Shown here: positions 40,444-51,871 of the stretch, piece by piece
Layout of the letters: every line of letters starts with the position of its first letter
Numbering within the stretch: the stretch's first letter is position 1
From: Mortierella sp. BCC40632
Lineage: Eukaryota > Mortierellomycota > Mortierellomycetes > Mortierellales > Mortierellaceae
Length of the DNA: 64,000 bases
Reading direction: 5' to 3'
Assembly (NCBI GenBank): GCA_011634665.1
Contig: WAEK01000010.1
Span: 1,976,501 to 2,040,500, forward strand
Position numbers and translations under genes: made by a program
Notes under the pieces: model-generated
Databases searched by the model: none
What the model saw: the letters and a program-made list of their open reading frames with translations, nothing else
What the model was told of the DNA's origin: nothing

Positions 40444-40716
40444 GGCGACAATACCATTGCAATACGTACACTGTGTTCAAAAGTACTTTGAATAGACCTC
40501 GACGACAAGACGATCACATCCCATCACTTTCTTGACAACAGCAGCAAAGGGACGATCCCCTAATAGTATTCCATTTTTATGTATTATTGGTAGTAGTGAT
40601 TGGAAAAGGGCTGTGATGGAGACCGGGGCTGGGGGAGGATTCTACCCGAATAGGAATGTGCGTTGTGTCTGAAGATGCAGGGTAGGCATCAGAGTTGGCC
40701 CTGAAGACTGTGTTTT

Positions 40717-41206
40717 TCATGTCTCAATTTGAAGATGGTCTCTGTGTTGTTGTCCCTTGCTTTTCTCTGATTTTCTAATCAACAAGGCACTCTTGCTGAG
40801 CAGAAAGAGAGAGAGAGAGAGAGAGAGAAAAAAAAAAGTGGTGGTGTTTGGCTGTAGAGAGGATGCAGACTTACATGGGGGTGCGAGAATAGGCGGAATG
40901 GACGGAATGGACGGAGCGGGGATTTGGTACGAGGCGAGAAGCAGGGGTGGGATAGAAAGAGTGTGAGAGAGAAAGTCTACCCGAAATACGTAGACATGTT
41001 GGGCTGTATATTGTAATTTCTCTCTTCTCCATTTTAACCTTTTTGCTTATTATGGCCAAGCCTGGTGGCACCTGGAGACGCCAACCACAGTAGGAAAAAA
41101 GGTCATAGTCCTTGCTGCAAACATACTTGCAAGACCAACAAGAGAGAGAGAGAGAGAGACGAGTGTGGCATGTCAACTCTTTGTTGTCTTCTTCTTTTTT
41201 GGGCAT
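40717..41206 (-). CDS. Low-confidence spliced ORF, 136 residues
   Basis: Two minus-strand exons, 40875..41206 and 40717..40795, are joined by an intron with a consensus GTAAGT donor and a strong polypyrimidine acceptor ending CTCAG. Phase 2 matches across the junction and the joined frame ends at TGA. The product starts MPKKEEDNKEL, includes a Cys-rich central patch and ends in a Lys/His/Gln-rich tail. Part of exon 1 is translated CT repeat (LSLSLS), which argues against it. It could be a spliced noncoding RNA instead. No family was recognised. Confidence 0.22.
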
Positions 41207-41599
41207 GGGTGTGTAGAAGAAGGGTGCAACGAAGCGTGAGCCATCTGAGGACAAGGGGGTTGTTTTGTTGGTTGGGTGTGGAGAGGAACAACGACTGTGC
41301 CTCAAAGTCTCTTCGTTGCCCGTGACCTTCCCTCTCTCCTCCCCTGGCTCAAGAAATAATTCACACTTTCACCTCTCTTTCCTTCTCCTCTTCTTCTCTT
41401 CTTCTTCTTCCCTTCTCCTCCTCTTCTTCTCTTCTTCTTCTTCCCTTCCCTTCCCCTTCCTCTCTTCTTCTTCTCTTCCAAGACACACAGGAACAACTCG
41501 TCTTCGCCCATCTCCCCCTCCTCCCCTCCTTCTTCTCCTCTCACCCCCTTTGACCGTCCTCGCACCGTCCTCTACACTCTCGCAAACCGCCAACAACGG

Positions 41600-41601
<2 letters not shown>

Positions 41602-41634
<33 letters not shown>
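41602..41634. repeat. Poly-T homopolymer (33 nt)
   Basis: An uninterrupted T run, one of about twenty A or T runs of at least 15 nt in the window. Confidence 0.9.
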
Positions 41635-42021
41635 CCACCTTCCTCTCCTTTCGAACCACCAGTCTCTCTCTTTTTCACCTTCGACATTGTCCCCCCCCCT
41701 TCCTTCGCCAATCCCAGGAAACCCTTGTTGCCACCGCAGTAACAAACAAGGCTCTCCTCTTTTATTGGGCTCTTTTTTTTTTTTTTTTTTTTTGGGTCCG
41801 CTTCGACTTTTCACAGGAAAAAAGAAAGAGAATCTGCTCCATAATCTAAAATACTCAGTATCCAACTCGGATAAAAGAACGACACCTCAGGACTCCAGCT
41901 CTCTCTGTCATTCGCCTCACAACCTAGTCCCCCTACCTGCCCTCGTCCTCCTCGTTCTCGTTCCCACCTGTGCGTAGGCGAGAGCGCTGCTTGAAGAGAC
42001 GCTTACCAGACCGGAAAAAAA

Positions 42022-44289
42022 ATGGAAAGGAAACTCGAGATGGAAAAAGACGCGAAAGCAGACGCCAAGTCCGACACCACAGCGTTGGTGATACGCAAGC
42101 GGCTCGTTCGAGAGAGAAGACAACATCGACTCTTCATTGAGATGCTCTTCTCCCGGGTCGAGATAACGTTCAGCTTCAAAGGCATCATGTTTATGCCTAT
42201 TCTTTTCTATGCCGCGTCTTCGTTTAATGGGCTCTATTCCGTCCCCTACAGCCTCAAACAATATCTCTTTGACCCAAGCATCGATCCCCAAACATCACCT
42301 CCCCTGTCGGTCCTGTTCATCTTAATCTGGATCGGCTTCTTTGCCCCTCTTATTGTTGCCGAAGTTTGGCGGCGGGTGGAGGCCCATCGCTTGTCGCGTG
42401 TCCATTCATCCAGCCCCAGCCCTGCTGCACGTCAGCATACTACATCTGAGCAACCGGACAAAGCCCCACTATTGCCACCCAAGGACCAGACGGACAGAGA
42501 TCTCGAGGTTGGTTCACGTCCAGCCTACAGACCCTCGTCCATGCCATCCCCACAGCGGATGATTATTGTGTCGGTGGTCGCGTGGATTCTGCTGTTGAGC
42601 ACTACAACTCGACTTGGTCTGAACCAACGAGTCATCAACAAGATCTATCCTGACTCGTCCAAGTCCGACTTGTCACTCCAGCACGAGTCTGATTGGCCGA
42701 CTGAATATTACTACGACAATTATGATCATGTAGACTATTACACATCCACGGCCCTGGCCCCCCGTCCAATGGCATTGACGACCACTCCTCCTGCTCCCCA
42801 TGCTACTTTTTATGAACCAAACCAAATCGAAAACTGGGATATTTCGAGCGAATGGGGTTCCGATCCTCCTGCCCTTCCCGAGTCTCACGAACCATACGAA
42901 CAAGTCTGGGCCCAAACGACTCGACGGGTGGCTAATCCTAGTCCTATTCCTACATCCTATGAGCCGTACCAAGATGAGCTGGGCCCCGATCCTCCTGCCC
43001 TTCCTGCTACCACCTATGACAAGCCGTGGGACCGGCGTCTGTCGTCTATTCAACGACCGGCCACTTCTACCTCGGCCCTACCGCTCGACTGGTATCCGTC
43101 GCCTACCCCTGTCTCAGATCCCATCTTTTCTGAGATAACGGAAGATCATTCTAAGGCGACCAGAACTCGACCTCGACACACGGAAATTGCATACCGTCGA
43201 GTCCCCTGCAATCGTGGCCAAAGACCAACGACCGTGCCCTCCTGGCCCGAGTCGACTCCATCTATTTCCCAAGATGTACCATGGTCAGTCATGACTCCCA
43301 ATGCCCTTGAAAAGAATATTGAAGCGGCCATAGAAGATGAGTACTTGATGATGGGACCAGAGGCGGTTGAGAACGAGATGGAGCAAGAAGCGCCCGAATT
43401 AGAATACGGTCTGGAGGAGGAGGAGGAGGAGGAAGGGTCTATTTTTGGACCAGTGCCTCCTATGGCGGATCCCCGGTGGGAGAACGAGAACCATGATAGT
43501 TTGGATAAAGTATCCATTGATTGGGAGGACACAGAGGTGAGCCAATTCAACTCTGAAGAGGAATGCTGGGTCTATGACCCCAACCCGAATGCAGCCTATA
43601 AGCCCGGGGGAGCAATCTACCGTTACGAGAAGGTCGCCTATGAGAACTCTACCAATGTGTATGAAGGGGACAGACAGGATTGGTATGATTATTGGAACGA
43701 TCTGGTGCTGGAGGACGGATGGAATGATTGGGACAAGTCAGTCGAGAAGGGTTTCATTGAAAACTGGACCGATTACCTAAGAGGCGAGAGTGAGTTGACT
43801 CTGTACATGTTTGAATATGTTCCTGGATGGACCTTGTTCATGGTCACAGCTCTTTCATTCTGTATTGGTGTGATCATGGTGGGCGTGAATCGACTTTTGA
43901 ACATGACTCATCGTCTAGCCGCTTTCTCGGTTTGGCAATCCTTGCCTGAAGAAGAACGGGCCCGTCTCTGGAAAGAGATTTTCCCCGCCATGAGCGACCC
44001 AACCAAGCTCGATGATGATGAGGAGGAAGAAGAAGAAGAAGAAGAAGATAATGATTATGATTATGATTTTGATGATCACTTGAGCGAAAAGGCAGAGCGG
44101 GAGCAACTTTTGCAAGCAGTTCATAGGTCTCCATGGGATTACGTTGCCCATAGTTTGTTTACAATGATTCAGCTCTGGATCATGGTGAGCGCTCAATGGG
44201 ATGTGACCCCGATCTATTTTATGGGAGTGAACTTTGGAGTCTTGATCTTGTCTGTTGGTTGGCTTCCTAGTTTGAATATTCCCATTTAG
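42022..44289 (+). CDS. Hypothetical acidic, aromatic-rich multi-pass membrane protein, 755 residues
   Basis: An intronless frame, first ATG after an A8 run. A basic N-terminus is followed by hydrophobic segments near residues 53-75, 93-115 and 175-192. Then comes a hydrophilic region of about 400 residues, and two or three hydrophobic segments near 605-630 and 705-755 that end the protein. The soluble part has a degenerate repeat with the core DPPALP followed by an EPY or DKPW element (about residues 285-330). It also has an acidic Glu run, and a striking Trp/Tyr/Asp/Asn-rich block (DWYDYWNDLVLEDGWNDW) near residue 555. A second Asp/Glu tract (about residues 665-690) precedes the last segments. 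No enzyme signature or known family was recognised. Topology suggests the aromatic block lies on one face of a membrane next to the fourth segment. Confidence 0.75.
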   Translation: MERKLEMEKDAKADAKSDTTALVIRKRLVRERRQHRLFIEMLFSRVEITFSFKGIMFMPILFYAASSFNGLYSVPYSLKQYLFDPSIDPQTSPPLSVLFILIWIGFFAPLIVAEVWRRVEAHRLSRVHSSSPSPAARQHTTSEQPDKAPLLPPKDQTDRDLEVGSRPAYRPSSMPSPQRMIIVSVVAWILLLSTTTRLGLNQRVINKIYPDSSKSDLSLQHESDWPTEYYYDNYDHVDYYTSTALAPRPMALTTTPPAPHATFYEPNQIENWDISSEWGSDPPALPESHEPYEQVWAQTTRRVANPSPIPTSYEPYQDELGPDPPALPATTYDKPWDRRLSSIQRPATSTSALPLDWYPSPTPVSDPIFSEITEDHSKATRTRPRHTEIAYRRVPCNRGQRPTTVPSWPESTPSISQDVPWSVMTPNALEKNIEAAIEDEYLMMGPEAVENEMEQEAPELEYGLEEEEEEEGSIFGPVPPMADPRWENENHDSLDKVSIDWEDTEVSQFNSEEECWVYDPNPNAAYKPGGAIYRYEKVAYENSTNVYEGDRQDWYDYWNDLVLEDGWNDWDKSVEKGFIENWTDYLRGESELTLYMFEYVPGWTLFMVTALSFCIGVIMVGVNRLLNMTHRLAAFSVWQSLPEEERARLWKEIFPAMSDPTKLDDDEEEEEEEEEDNDYDYDFDDHLSEKAEREQLLQAVHRSPWDYVAHSLFTMIQLWIMVSAQWDVTPIYFMGVNFGVLILSVGWLPSLNIPI

Positions 44290-44298
44290 TTATTTTTA

Positions 44299-44333
<35 letters not shown>

Positions 44334-44561
44334 TTCATTCTAACAGGAAATGGGCTGAAGGAAAAGGGTTGGAATAAAATAAAAACATTATTAAATGTAG
44401 CACTTTTCTATGTTCCTTTTCTTTGGTTCGTTTCCTTTGCCTCTAGATATTTTATTCTTTGCAATAAAAAGAAAAAAAAGAAAAAGAAAAAGCTAGCAGG
44501 CCTCTTTTGCACATGTCAAGCAGGATTAACCTGTTTCAGTGATCTTTTTTTTTTTTTTTTA

Positions 44562-44598
<37 letters not shown>

Positions 44599-45615
44599 CT
44601 CCTTCTCTCTTCTTTCTCCTTCTTCTTCTCTCCTTATTTTCTTTTTTTCTTTCTTTTATTTGTTGCGGAGCAAAATCGCGGTCTAGTGGTTGGATAGCGA
44701 TTCTTCCGTATTTCCTCTTTTAGTACTCGACAACAAAACCACCTTGACAAATAAAGTAAAAGACAGAACCACCCTCTCAATCTATGCAACTGTTTGGTTT
44801 GGTTTGGAGGAAAAAAAAGGGGAAAAAAAGGAAAAGCAGACAAGCAGACAATAAAATAAAAAAAGAATATAGAGTATTGTTCAGTGACTAGCAGCCTTTT
44901 CTTTTTCTTTCTTTCTTTCTTTTTTTCTTTTTTTCCTCCGCAACAAGCATTTGACATGTCCATCTCTTTATCGTTTTGCTTCTTCATTGGCTCCTTGCTT
45001 CCTCTCATTCTCTCCCCTCCTCCTCCCCTTTCTCTTTAGAGATACTCTAATTTATATCTCTTGTGTGAAGAGTTTGCCCTTTTTTTTTTGTTTTTAGAAT
45101 CATGCGCCCATCTTCTTCCGAACTTTCCTTTTCTCCTTGCTTCATCTCACCAATAGTGATCCTTCAAAGGAGATATGACAGAAAAGAGACAAGACAGAGA
45201 GAGAGAGAGAGAGAGAGATGTGTGTCTGTTTGTGTGTGCGTGTTTGTGTGCGAGGACAGCGAGCGAGAATGAGCACAAAAAAAAAAAAAAAGGACACTTT
45301 TTAATTTCTATTCTATGTGTGTGATGAGCTTACTAACTAAAAAAAACCCCCTTCCAATGCCTCCCTTCCTCTTCCTCTTCCTCCTCCTCCCCTTCTGTCT
45401 CTTTTCAGCTCTCCTCTCTCCTCTCACCAATGTCGACTCTCCTCCAATTGGACTCTAGTCTCGGAAAAAAAAAAAAAAAAAAAAAGAGAGCGACCTGATA
45501 AAAGAAAGGCAAACCAAGAGATGTTGTGTACGTATGTGTATTCATGAGTGAGTGCGGAAAAAAAAATAGAGAGAGAGGAGAGAGAGAAACTCTTACTCCC
45601 TTCAACTCTTTCCTT
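44290..45615. other. Convergent intergenic region
   Basis: Lies between the 3' ends of the orphan membrane gene and uS11m. It contains CT tracts (44300-44338, 44567-44592), T and A runs, (GA)n at 45197-45219 and an A run near 45464-45485. No gene is supported. Confidence 0.6.
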
Positions 45616-46696
45616 TTAAAGACGACGAGGCTTAGGAGGTCTGCATCCGTTAAAAGGAATAGGGGTCGTATCGGATATCCTCTTAATTTCCCAGGTCGAC
45701 TTGGCTCTCAAGGCTCGGAAAGCCGAATCTCTTCCAGGTCCAAATCCCTTCAACAACACATGTAGACTCTGAATCTGAACATTCTTCTCCTCCACCTTCT
45801 CAATCAACTTGGACATTGCCTGATATCCTGCCTCGGGTCCCGATCGTGCAGCCTTCTTCAATCCTGCTGAACCTGCAGATTGTGTCGTAATAGGATCTCC
45901 CGAGGAATCCGTCAATGTCAAGATCGTGTTGTTCATCGACGCATGGATATGAAGATTATGCGTCGTCGTCTGAGTCTCTCCAAAGAATCCTCCGCTGTGA
46001 CCTCCACGCTGTTGACGACCATGTGTATTCCGAGCATTGAGAAGACTTCCTGCGTTCAAGTTCTTGGCCCGTTGTTGTTGACTAGCCTTGGCCAAGGTCT
46101 CGAGAATCAGCTCGGTTCCCTTGGGCAAAGGGTTGGTGCCTGAGGTCGAAGACGAACCTTCCTTGGCTGAGGCTGCGTCCTTGGACTGAGAGCTAGACGA
46201 AGCGTTGGTCTGGTTGGATCCGGATGAGGACGAGAGAATGTCCATCAATGCCTCAGCGCCCTCGGGCTTACCAGATTTGCCATCATTGCTCTCCGAAGAA
46301 TAAGATCTAATCAGGGGGTGGGGGTGGAGAGGGGGAAGCGGAAGATAGAGAAGGTTGAGATTCACATTTTGTTGAAGAAGAAGAAAAAAAATGTTGCTCG
46401 CTTTGGTCGTAGAAACCACGGAGGAAAGGCAAAAGTAATCCGGGACAATAGAGGAAAAGAGAGTAAAAGAGATACGGAACCTTCGGATCTGCGCGTCTAC
46501 TTGAGCGTGCAAAGTTCCTATGGCATTCTTTCTCTCTTTCTTTCTCTCCATCTCTCTATCTCGCTCTCCTGGCTTCCTTCGTCCTTGCGAGGCCGCGTCA
46601 TTGCTCGTACCTGATGCCGGTAAAGGCCTGGACCTGAGCCTGACGAGTTGAAGTGGCAGCCCTTGCCAGAGCTTGACGAGAGAATGTTGACAACAT
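45616..46696 (-). CDS. MRPS11: Mitochondrial small-subunit ribosomal protein uS11m
   Basis: Two minus-strand exons, 46611..46696 and 45616..46306, give 258 residues, joined in phase 2 across GTACGA...TTAG. The first 30 residues (MLSTFSRQALARAATSTRQA) form a typical mitochondrial presequence rich in Arg, Ser and Ala. A Ser/Asn/Gln-rich linker of about 90 residues follows. The C-terminal 130 residues are the uS11 fold: NLHIHASMNNTILTLTD, the AARSGPEAGYQAM stretch, LLKGFGPGRDSAFRAL, and the conserved end FNGCRPPKPRRL. The protein binds 16S-type rRNA in the mitoribosome platform. Bacterial homologues are about 130 residues, so the extra length is presequence plus linker. Confidence 0.93.
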
Positions 46697-47050
46697 GGCC
46701 AAAAAAAAATAGGGTGTGCTGCTCAGGAAGAGAAGAAGGGTGGTGGGGGGAGGGTTGAGGTTGGGTTGAGGTTGGTTGTTTCTCTGTCTTTCCTTGGTAA
46801 CGAACTTGGTGGCGCCCTTTTTCTTCTTCTTCTCCCAATGTGTCGAAGTTCGGTTGACAAGAAGTCTCGACTGAAATGATTACAAGATCCCTTTTGGCTC
46901 CGTCAATGGTCCATAACATTGACTGCTGCTGAAGATAGGCGCCTTAATTACGTCACCGAAGAACTCTGGCCGGTAGGTTCTACATCTTTGCCACCTGTTG
47001 CTAGGTTTTCTCTATCTCAATCGCCGAGTTGAAGAGCAGTTGCAATATAT
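46697..47050. other. Spacer between uS11m and the repeat patch
   Basis: Contains the uS11m 5' region (poly-A near 46701, which is sense poly-T) and an inverted pair GTCAATG/CATTGAC around 46904-46925. From about 46920 the sequence loses the CT/GA character of the rest of the window. The last 80 bases weakly resemble the tail of the following 246-bp repeat unit. Confidence 0.45.
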
Positions 47051-47520
47051 GGACGATGGGCCCTCATCTCTCACTGGCCAGACATTTTAGGGTAGCCTCG
47101 AGACTGGATATGCACACCGTGGAGCAATTTGCGGTGTGTGAAGCGTACCCATGTTTGTTGCATCTTTGCAGGCTGTAGTTTATCGCTAATGGCAAGATTA
47201 GCTGTCAGTCAAGGCATCGGGTCCGATAGTGCTACTTTCGGTGTGAAATTGCGTTCCATCTCTTTCCTTTGCATGCTCTACTCTAATGATTTGACTGGAC
47301 GGGACTCCCATCTCTCTTGGTCAGACATTTGGGGACAATCCTGTGAATGGCTATGCACACCCTCGAATTACTGAAGTGCTCGGGGAGGTATGAAGTAGGC
47401 CCACATAGATGCTCTTGGAGCTTAGCTACTCATTTTTCCTATAACAAGAAGGATGACGGCGAAGTGCGTCGGGTACCGGTAGCGCGTTGCTTCTGGTGTT
47501 AAATGACGGCGTGCCTTCTC
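47051..47520. repeat. Imperfect tandem duplication, period about 246 bp
   Basis: Two diverged units start at 47051 and 47297. Shared landmarks in the same order are GGACG, CATCTCTC, a GG-CAGACATTT block, GGCTATGCACACC-type sequence, a GGTATGAAG/GTGTGAAG block, a CAAG-AT-GTC segment and a GCATCGGGT/GCGTCGGGT block. By eye the identity is roughly 60-65%. The composition is unlike the surrounding CT-rich DNA. Confidence 0.55.
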
Positions 47521-47620
47521 TAAGTCAAATCATAAACTTCGATATCATTTTTAAGTCCTCGTGGAGATATGATGCACTGTGCAACATGTTAACAATAAAT
47601 TCTTCGGGTCTTTGTTTGTA

Positions 47621-48845
47621 GGCCTATGATACATCCTGGACTGAAAGAATACTTCGATGAATCAACAACCCGCGATATCTCACTGGTATCGTTCATGAAA
47701 CGGCTTCCAGAAATTCATGACAAGGATCGCATCATCAACTTGGACGGGCGCCATGCTCTACCTTAAACAGCACTTATCATTGGACAAGGCGTGTGGGCTA
47801 AATGTCTCGTCTACAACAAGGCGGGGGTCCTCTCGAGCCTTGTTATCCACTAAACAACTGCTGTTCCTCGGGGTTGTTTCCCGGGACGATTACAATAGCA
47901 ATGCACCCTCACTTGGAATCATTACCAACCACAAGTTGGTCGAGTCCATTGCATACCAAGACGGTATGCTACAAATAGCTCTTGATCTTCCAACCAAAAT
48001 GCTCGCACTCCTTCTGTTAACTGAACTTTCTTCATCCGCTTTACTTTTATCTCTTGGACGTCATGATAGATATACATATCTAGCGATCAAGTTATCATCA
48101 AGAATCGCGGGCGATTGAATTTCGCTAACTCGATCGACGTGTTTTGCTACATGCGGCAAGAGGAAACCAAGGATGCGCTTATCAAGGCTCTTGCATGGGA
48201 ACACCCAATGGTTACCCTAGACCTTGGCACCATTAAGGCAAACGTCAAACGTGCACACGCCCCAAGCGACTCTACCCACGCGATTGTAGTTTCGTTGATC
48301 CAAGGCGCCGCCTGTCAAGCTTTTACTAAGCTTCTGCTGTCAAGCGCCAGTCTCAGGAGCTTCTAGGTCTTTACTTACGGCGTGTCTTTCATGCAAAAAG
48401 GGAACCCATTTGAAACGGACCATGAATTCCTCGATATTTTGTGCCCACGTCTATTCGCTGGATCCAACGACAACACGAATGACCTGAAGAGCAAGGATGC
48501 TGACATGAAAGGCAATAGACGCGAGAGTCTTGACATGGATGACCAAACGGACGAACAAGAAAGCAAAAAGGATGAGTTGACTATGGACAATCCTCAGCAG
48601 AGATTCTGGAAAAGCTTCGTGTGCTACCTCTATTCAGGCCGAGTGCCCCAGAAAAAAAAACTGCCTCGTACAAGTTTGTCTCTCGATTGCAAGAGCTTGG
48701 TCTGTTTTCACACAGCTACATGTCTGCACACGAAGCACAGTTTACGCCAGGAGATTTGCTCCGGCCTATTGCCACGCAGCTCGCAGCTGAAATCAAGAAG
48801 CACTACAAGGAAGGATGCAAAGCGTCCTACAAGGCACCATTCTGA
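47621..48845 (+). pseudogene. Decayed gene, possibly of a dispersed PIN/FEN-like nuclease family
   Basis: Several plus-strand frames carry protein-like, non-repetitive sequence but do not join into one frame. They run in order: 47635-47765 (DISLVSFMKRLPEIHDKD), then 47717-48118 (VSRDDYNSNAPSLGIITNHK), then about 48075-48366 (FANSIDVFCYMRQEE), then 48382-48640 and 48621-48845 (PGDLLRPIATQLAAEIKKHY). A GTATGC donor near 47965 and CTAG acceptor near 48083 suggest a former intron, but the phases disagree. The order and style resemble PIN-domain, flap-endonuclease-like proteins that are abundant in Mortierella-type genomes; this is from memory and uncertain. An unrelated or transposon-borne gene is possible. 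No catalytic acidic residues can be assigned. Confidence 0.4.
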
Positions 48846-49082
48846 ATACTCGAACACCTCCACTGAAATTCCTACAAGACGTCCCTCTCTCTCTCTCTCT
48901 CTTTCGATTTTTTTTTTTTTTATTTTTATTTTTTATTTTTATATTGAGGAAGGGAGTGGGAAGTGAGGAGAAGAGAGAGGAGAGAGGATGAGAGATAGAT
49001 AGATGGGTAGATAGAGAGGGAGAGAGAGGGGGGGAGAGAGAGCGGGTGCGTTTCGTGGATATCCCACAATTGGGGGTTTTGA

Positions 49083-49115
<33 letters not shown>

Positions 49116-49292
49116 GAAAGATAGATAGAAAGCTAGATAAAAAAAAAACCAACATTGCATTAAGGACAAAAAAAAGAAAAAAAAAAAAAAAAAAAATGGA
49201 GATTGCTATATGTACAGGTATATATATGGGGAAGCTGGAAGGCTCAATGGCCCTCCACTTTGGTCTCCCCATGAAGTGAAAAAAAAAGAGTC
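48846..49292. other. Spacer with homopolymers before the GT/lyase stop codon
   Basis: CT tract, T-rich and GA-rich stretches, and two long A runs (about 49085-49112 and 49178-49197). It is the 3' UTR side of the minus-strand GT/lyase gene. No gene seen. Confidence 0.6.
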
Positions 49293-51822
49293 TTAGACAA
49301 CGGCTCCCAACATCCAAAAAGGTGGAACACCATTGCCAGGCAAATATCCTCCAAGAGAATCCTTCAAGTCTTGATCATCCCTTGCCAGGGCCTCAAAGAT
49401 ATTCGCCTCTAATCCAAGCTCACCCCACTCCAACAAATCTTCATTCGCTGGGTTGGTCGGTCGAGAGGTGGTCTCAGTCTTACGGGATTCACCTTGGCTC
49501 GTGCCTGTGGTCGCTGTCGAAGCATTACCAAGCGTCACAGCTGTACGAGCGGGAACATGATCATAGGCCGTCCGCGCAGAATACATGAGCGCATCCATCG
49601 TCACCTTGCGTGCTCCTGAAGACCGGTAATGATCCTGACGAACATAGTTTCGGACAATATCTGTCAACCGGTAACCACGCTTGGATCGATGTCTCCACAG
49701 ATCTGGTGCAGAAGCCATACCCGAATTACCAACCATCCTCGTCAAGAGTGTCCAGTACTGGAGGTTCAAGGTCGAGTACCGATCTGTCAACTCTGCTACA
49801 GTAAAGATAGGCTCCGCTGATCCCTCAGGGACAAGGGGTGGGGTAGAAGAGGCCACCAGCGGGGCCTGTGAGTCTGCTTGAGACGATGAAGACGAATCTC
49901 CTTCCTGTTCCGTGGTTGAATCATCATCATTATCGTCGTTGTCATCATCATCATCATCGTCAGACGAGTCTTTGCTCGAGTCCTGGTCTTCATACTCGTC
50001 CGTCTCTTCAGAAGGATCGGCAGCAGCACCCGCCACTGGGGCTGCACCCTTCTTGGACATGAGGCCCTCCTTGATGACCACACCGAGATCTCTGGGTCGA
50101 CTCACTGACTGGTCCAGGGTCAAGTCAAGATCATCATTCTCTTCATCAATGTACATGCCTGCAAGCTCCTGGCCGGTCACGTCTGCAGCTGCACCACCAG
50201 GTTGCAAAAGACCTGCCATCGATTGCCGAGTCGCATAGGCACTCTCAAAGGGCATCTTAATCTTGCCATCCTGAACCACCATAAACTGACGACCCACTCT
50301 CATCCGGCAGCGGTTGACCACTCGCAAGAAAAGTCGGACATCATCCGTAACAGCAGCCAAGGAGGCAACATGAAGATCCATAAACGAAGATCGGTGGTCG
50401 CCCTGCTTGGCAGACATGATGCCTTCCGGAGAATTGACAAGGTGCTCGAGCCATGTCGAAAAGACGAGCGTCAACTGTACGTATTCGTTCTGGGTCAAGA
50501 CGTGAATGCGATGCAACATCCGAACAGAGTCCAAAAAGGCGGGCATGGTGTCGGCTTTCATGAGGTCCTTGGGAATCGTCAAGAGTGGGCGCATGTTGAG
50601 GAATCCTTCTTTCTTGGGAATGATTCTAGGAAGTCGGTTCAATGCTGGGAACGAATATCCATGATCAAGCAGGTATTCAGTGTCCTCGGTGGAAGGATGG
50701 CTGGCCACGTGCTGGTCGTGTTCCTGAAGCAAGGTTGTCCTGACAATGTTGGCTGCAGCCCTGGCAAAGGTTTCGTTGCCCGTAAAGTAATGAGCAAGAG
50801 TGAGCGTAGTCACCTCATTATAGACTCCCTGGAGTGTAATCACCTTTGGATTTTCCTCATCTCCGACAAAAGGCGAGTGCTGGGGTAAGATGGGCTTTCC
50901 TTGACTGTCAGCGGGATAGATGATAAGATCTTCTGCAGACGTCTTTTTCAAGAGGTTGACACGCTTGGACAAGATAGTATCAGCTTTGGATTGCAGCTCA
51001 TTCACCATAGTCGTCACACCTGACTCTCCAACCCAATATTTTTGTCGGTTGGCCATCAGAATGCTATCCTTGTAGACTAGCAAATCGTGCGAGCTAAAGG
51101 TTCTTCGAGCAATCCTCTCATCAATGCCGTCAATCAAGTCCTGGATGGCGAGGAGACGGTTGTAAGCTCGGATGGCGGCTGACTGGCGAGTATTTTCCTC
51201 TTGGGATCTCTTTCCAGAAAAGAGTCGGAAAACCCATCCTACAATTTTGTAGTCTGCCTTGTCTGGGATTGGATCACGTTCCCTGGGCTCCCAAGAAACG
51301 GATGGTTTGCTGATCTTGCTACGTTCCAGTGCACCGAGTCTCCAGAGCAGCTCCAGCTGAATTGACAGGGTCAAATATGGATGTACATTTGTATGTAATG
51401 TGTGTATTATGTGTCAGTGATATGAAATAATCATTGTGGACCTAGTCATGGATGATGGATGCAATAATTAAATTAAGCATTAAGGAGTGCATCATTTGAC
51501 CCCTACCTTTGAACGACGTCCATAACGCATGTCGGTGTTGTACATTTCCGTGGCGTCGTTTCTAAAGATGATCTGGGGCTCCTCTTTCGAGTTGGGTCGA
51601 GTATCAAAGCCCTTCAAGAGTTGCGAGTTGTCGACCAGTCTTGCCATGGGGACCACCAGATATTTGACTGTCTCACCATAGTCCCGGATTCCCTGCTTGA
51701 TCTCGTCCATGGCATTCTTGGTCAAGAAAGAGTTACCATCGAATGAAAAGATCCATCGAGCGCTGACGTTGTCTTTACCATGTTGGATTGCAATATTCCT
51801 TCCACCGTTCTAAATTCATTAG

Positions 51823-51871
<49 letters not shown>

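Larger units (their letters stand above)
39041..42021. other. Intergenic region with possible weak coding islands
   Basis: Mostly homopolymers (A runs near 40162-40188 and 40410-40439, T33 at 41602-41634) and CT tracts. Three islands are not low-complexity. At 39530-39830 (+) there is a 100-codon open frame without any Met. At 40488-40566 (-) there is an apparent terminal exon after TATTAG. At 40717-41206 (-) there is a spliceable frame described separately. CT-rich sequence (41320-41720) lies before the 42022 gene. Confidence 0.5.
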
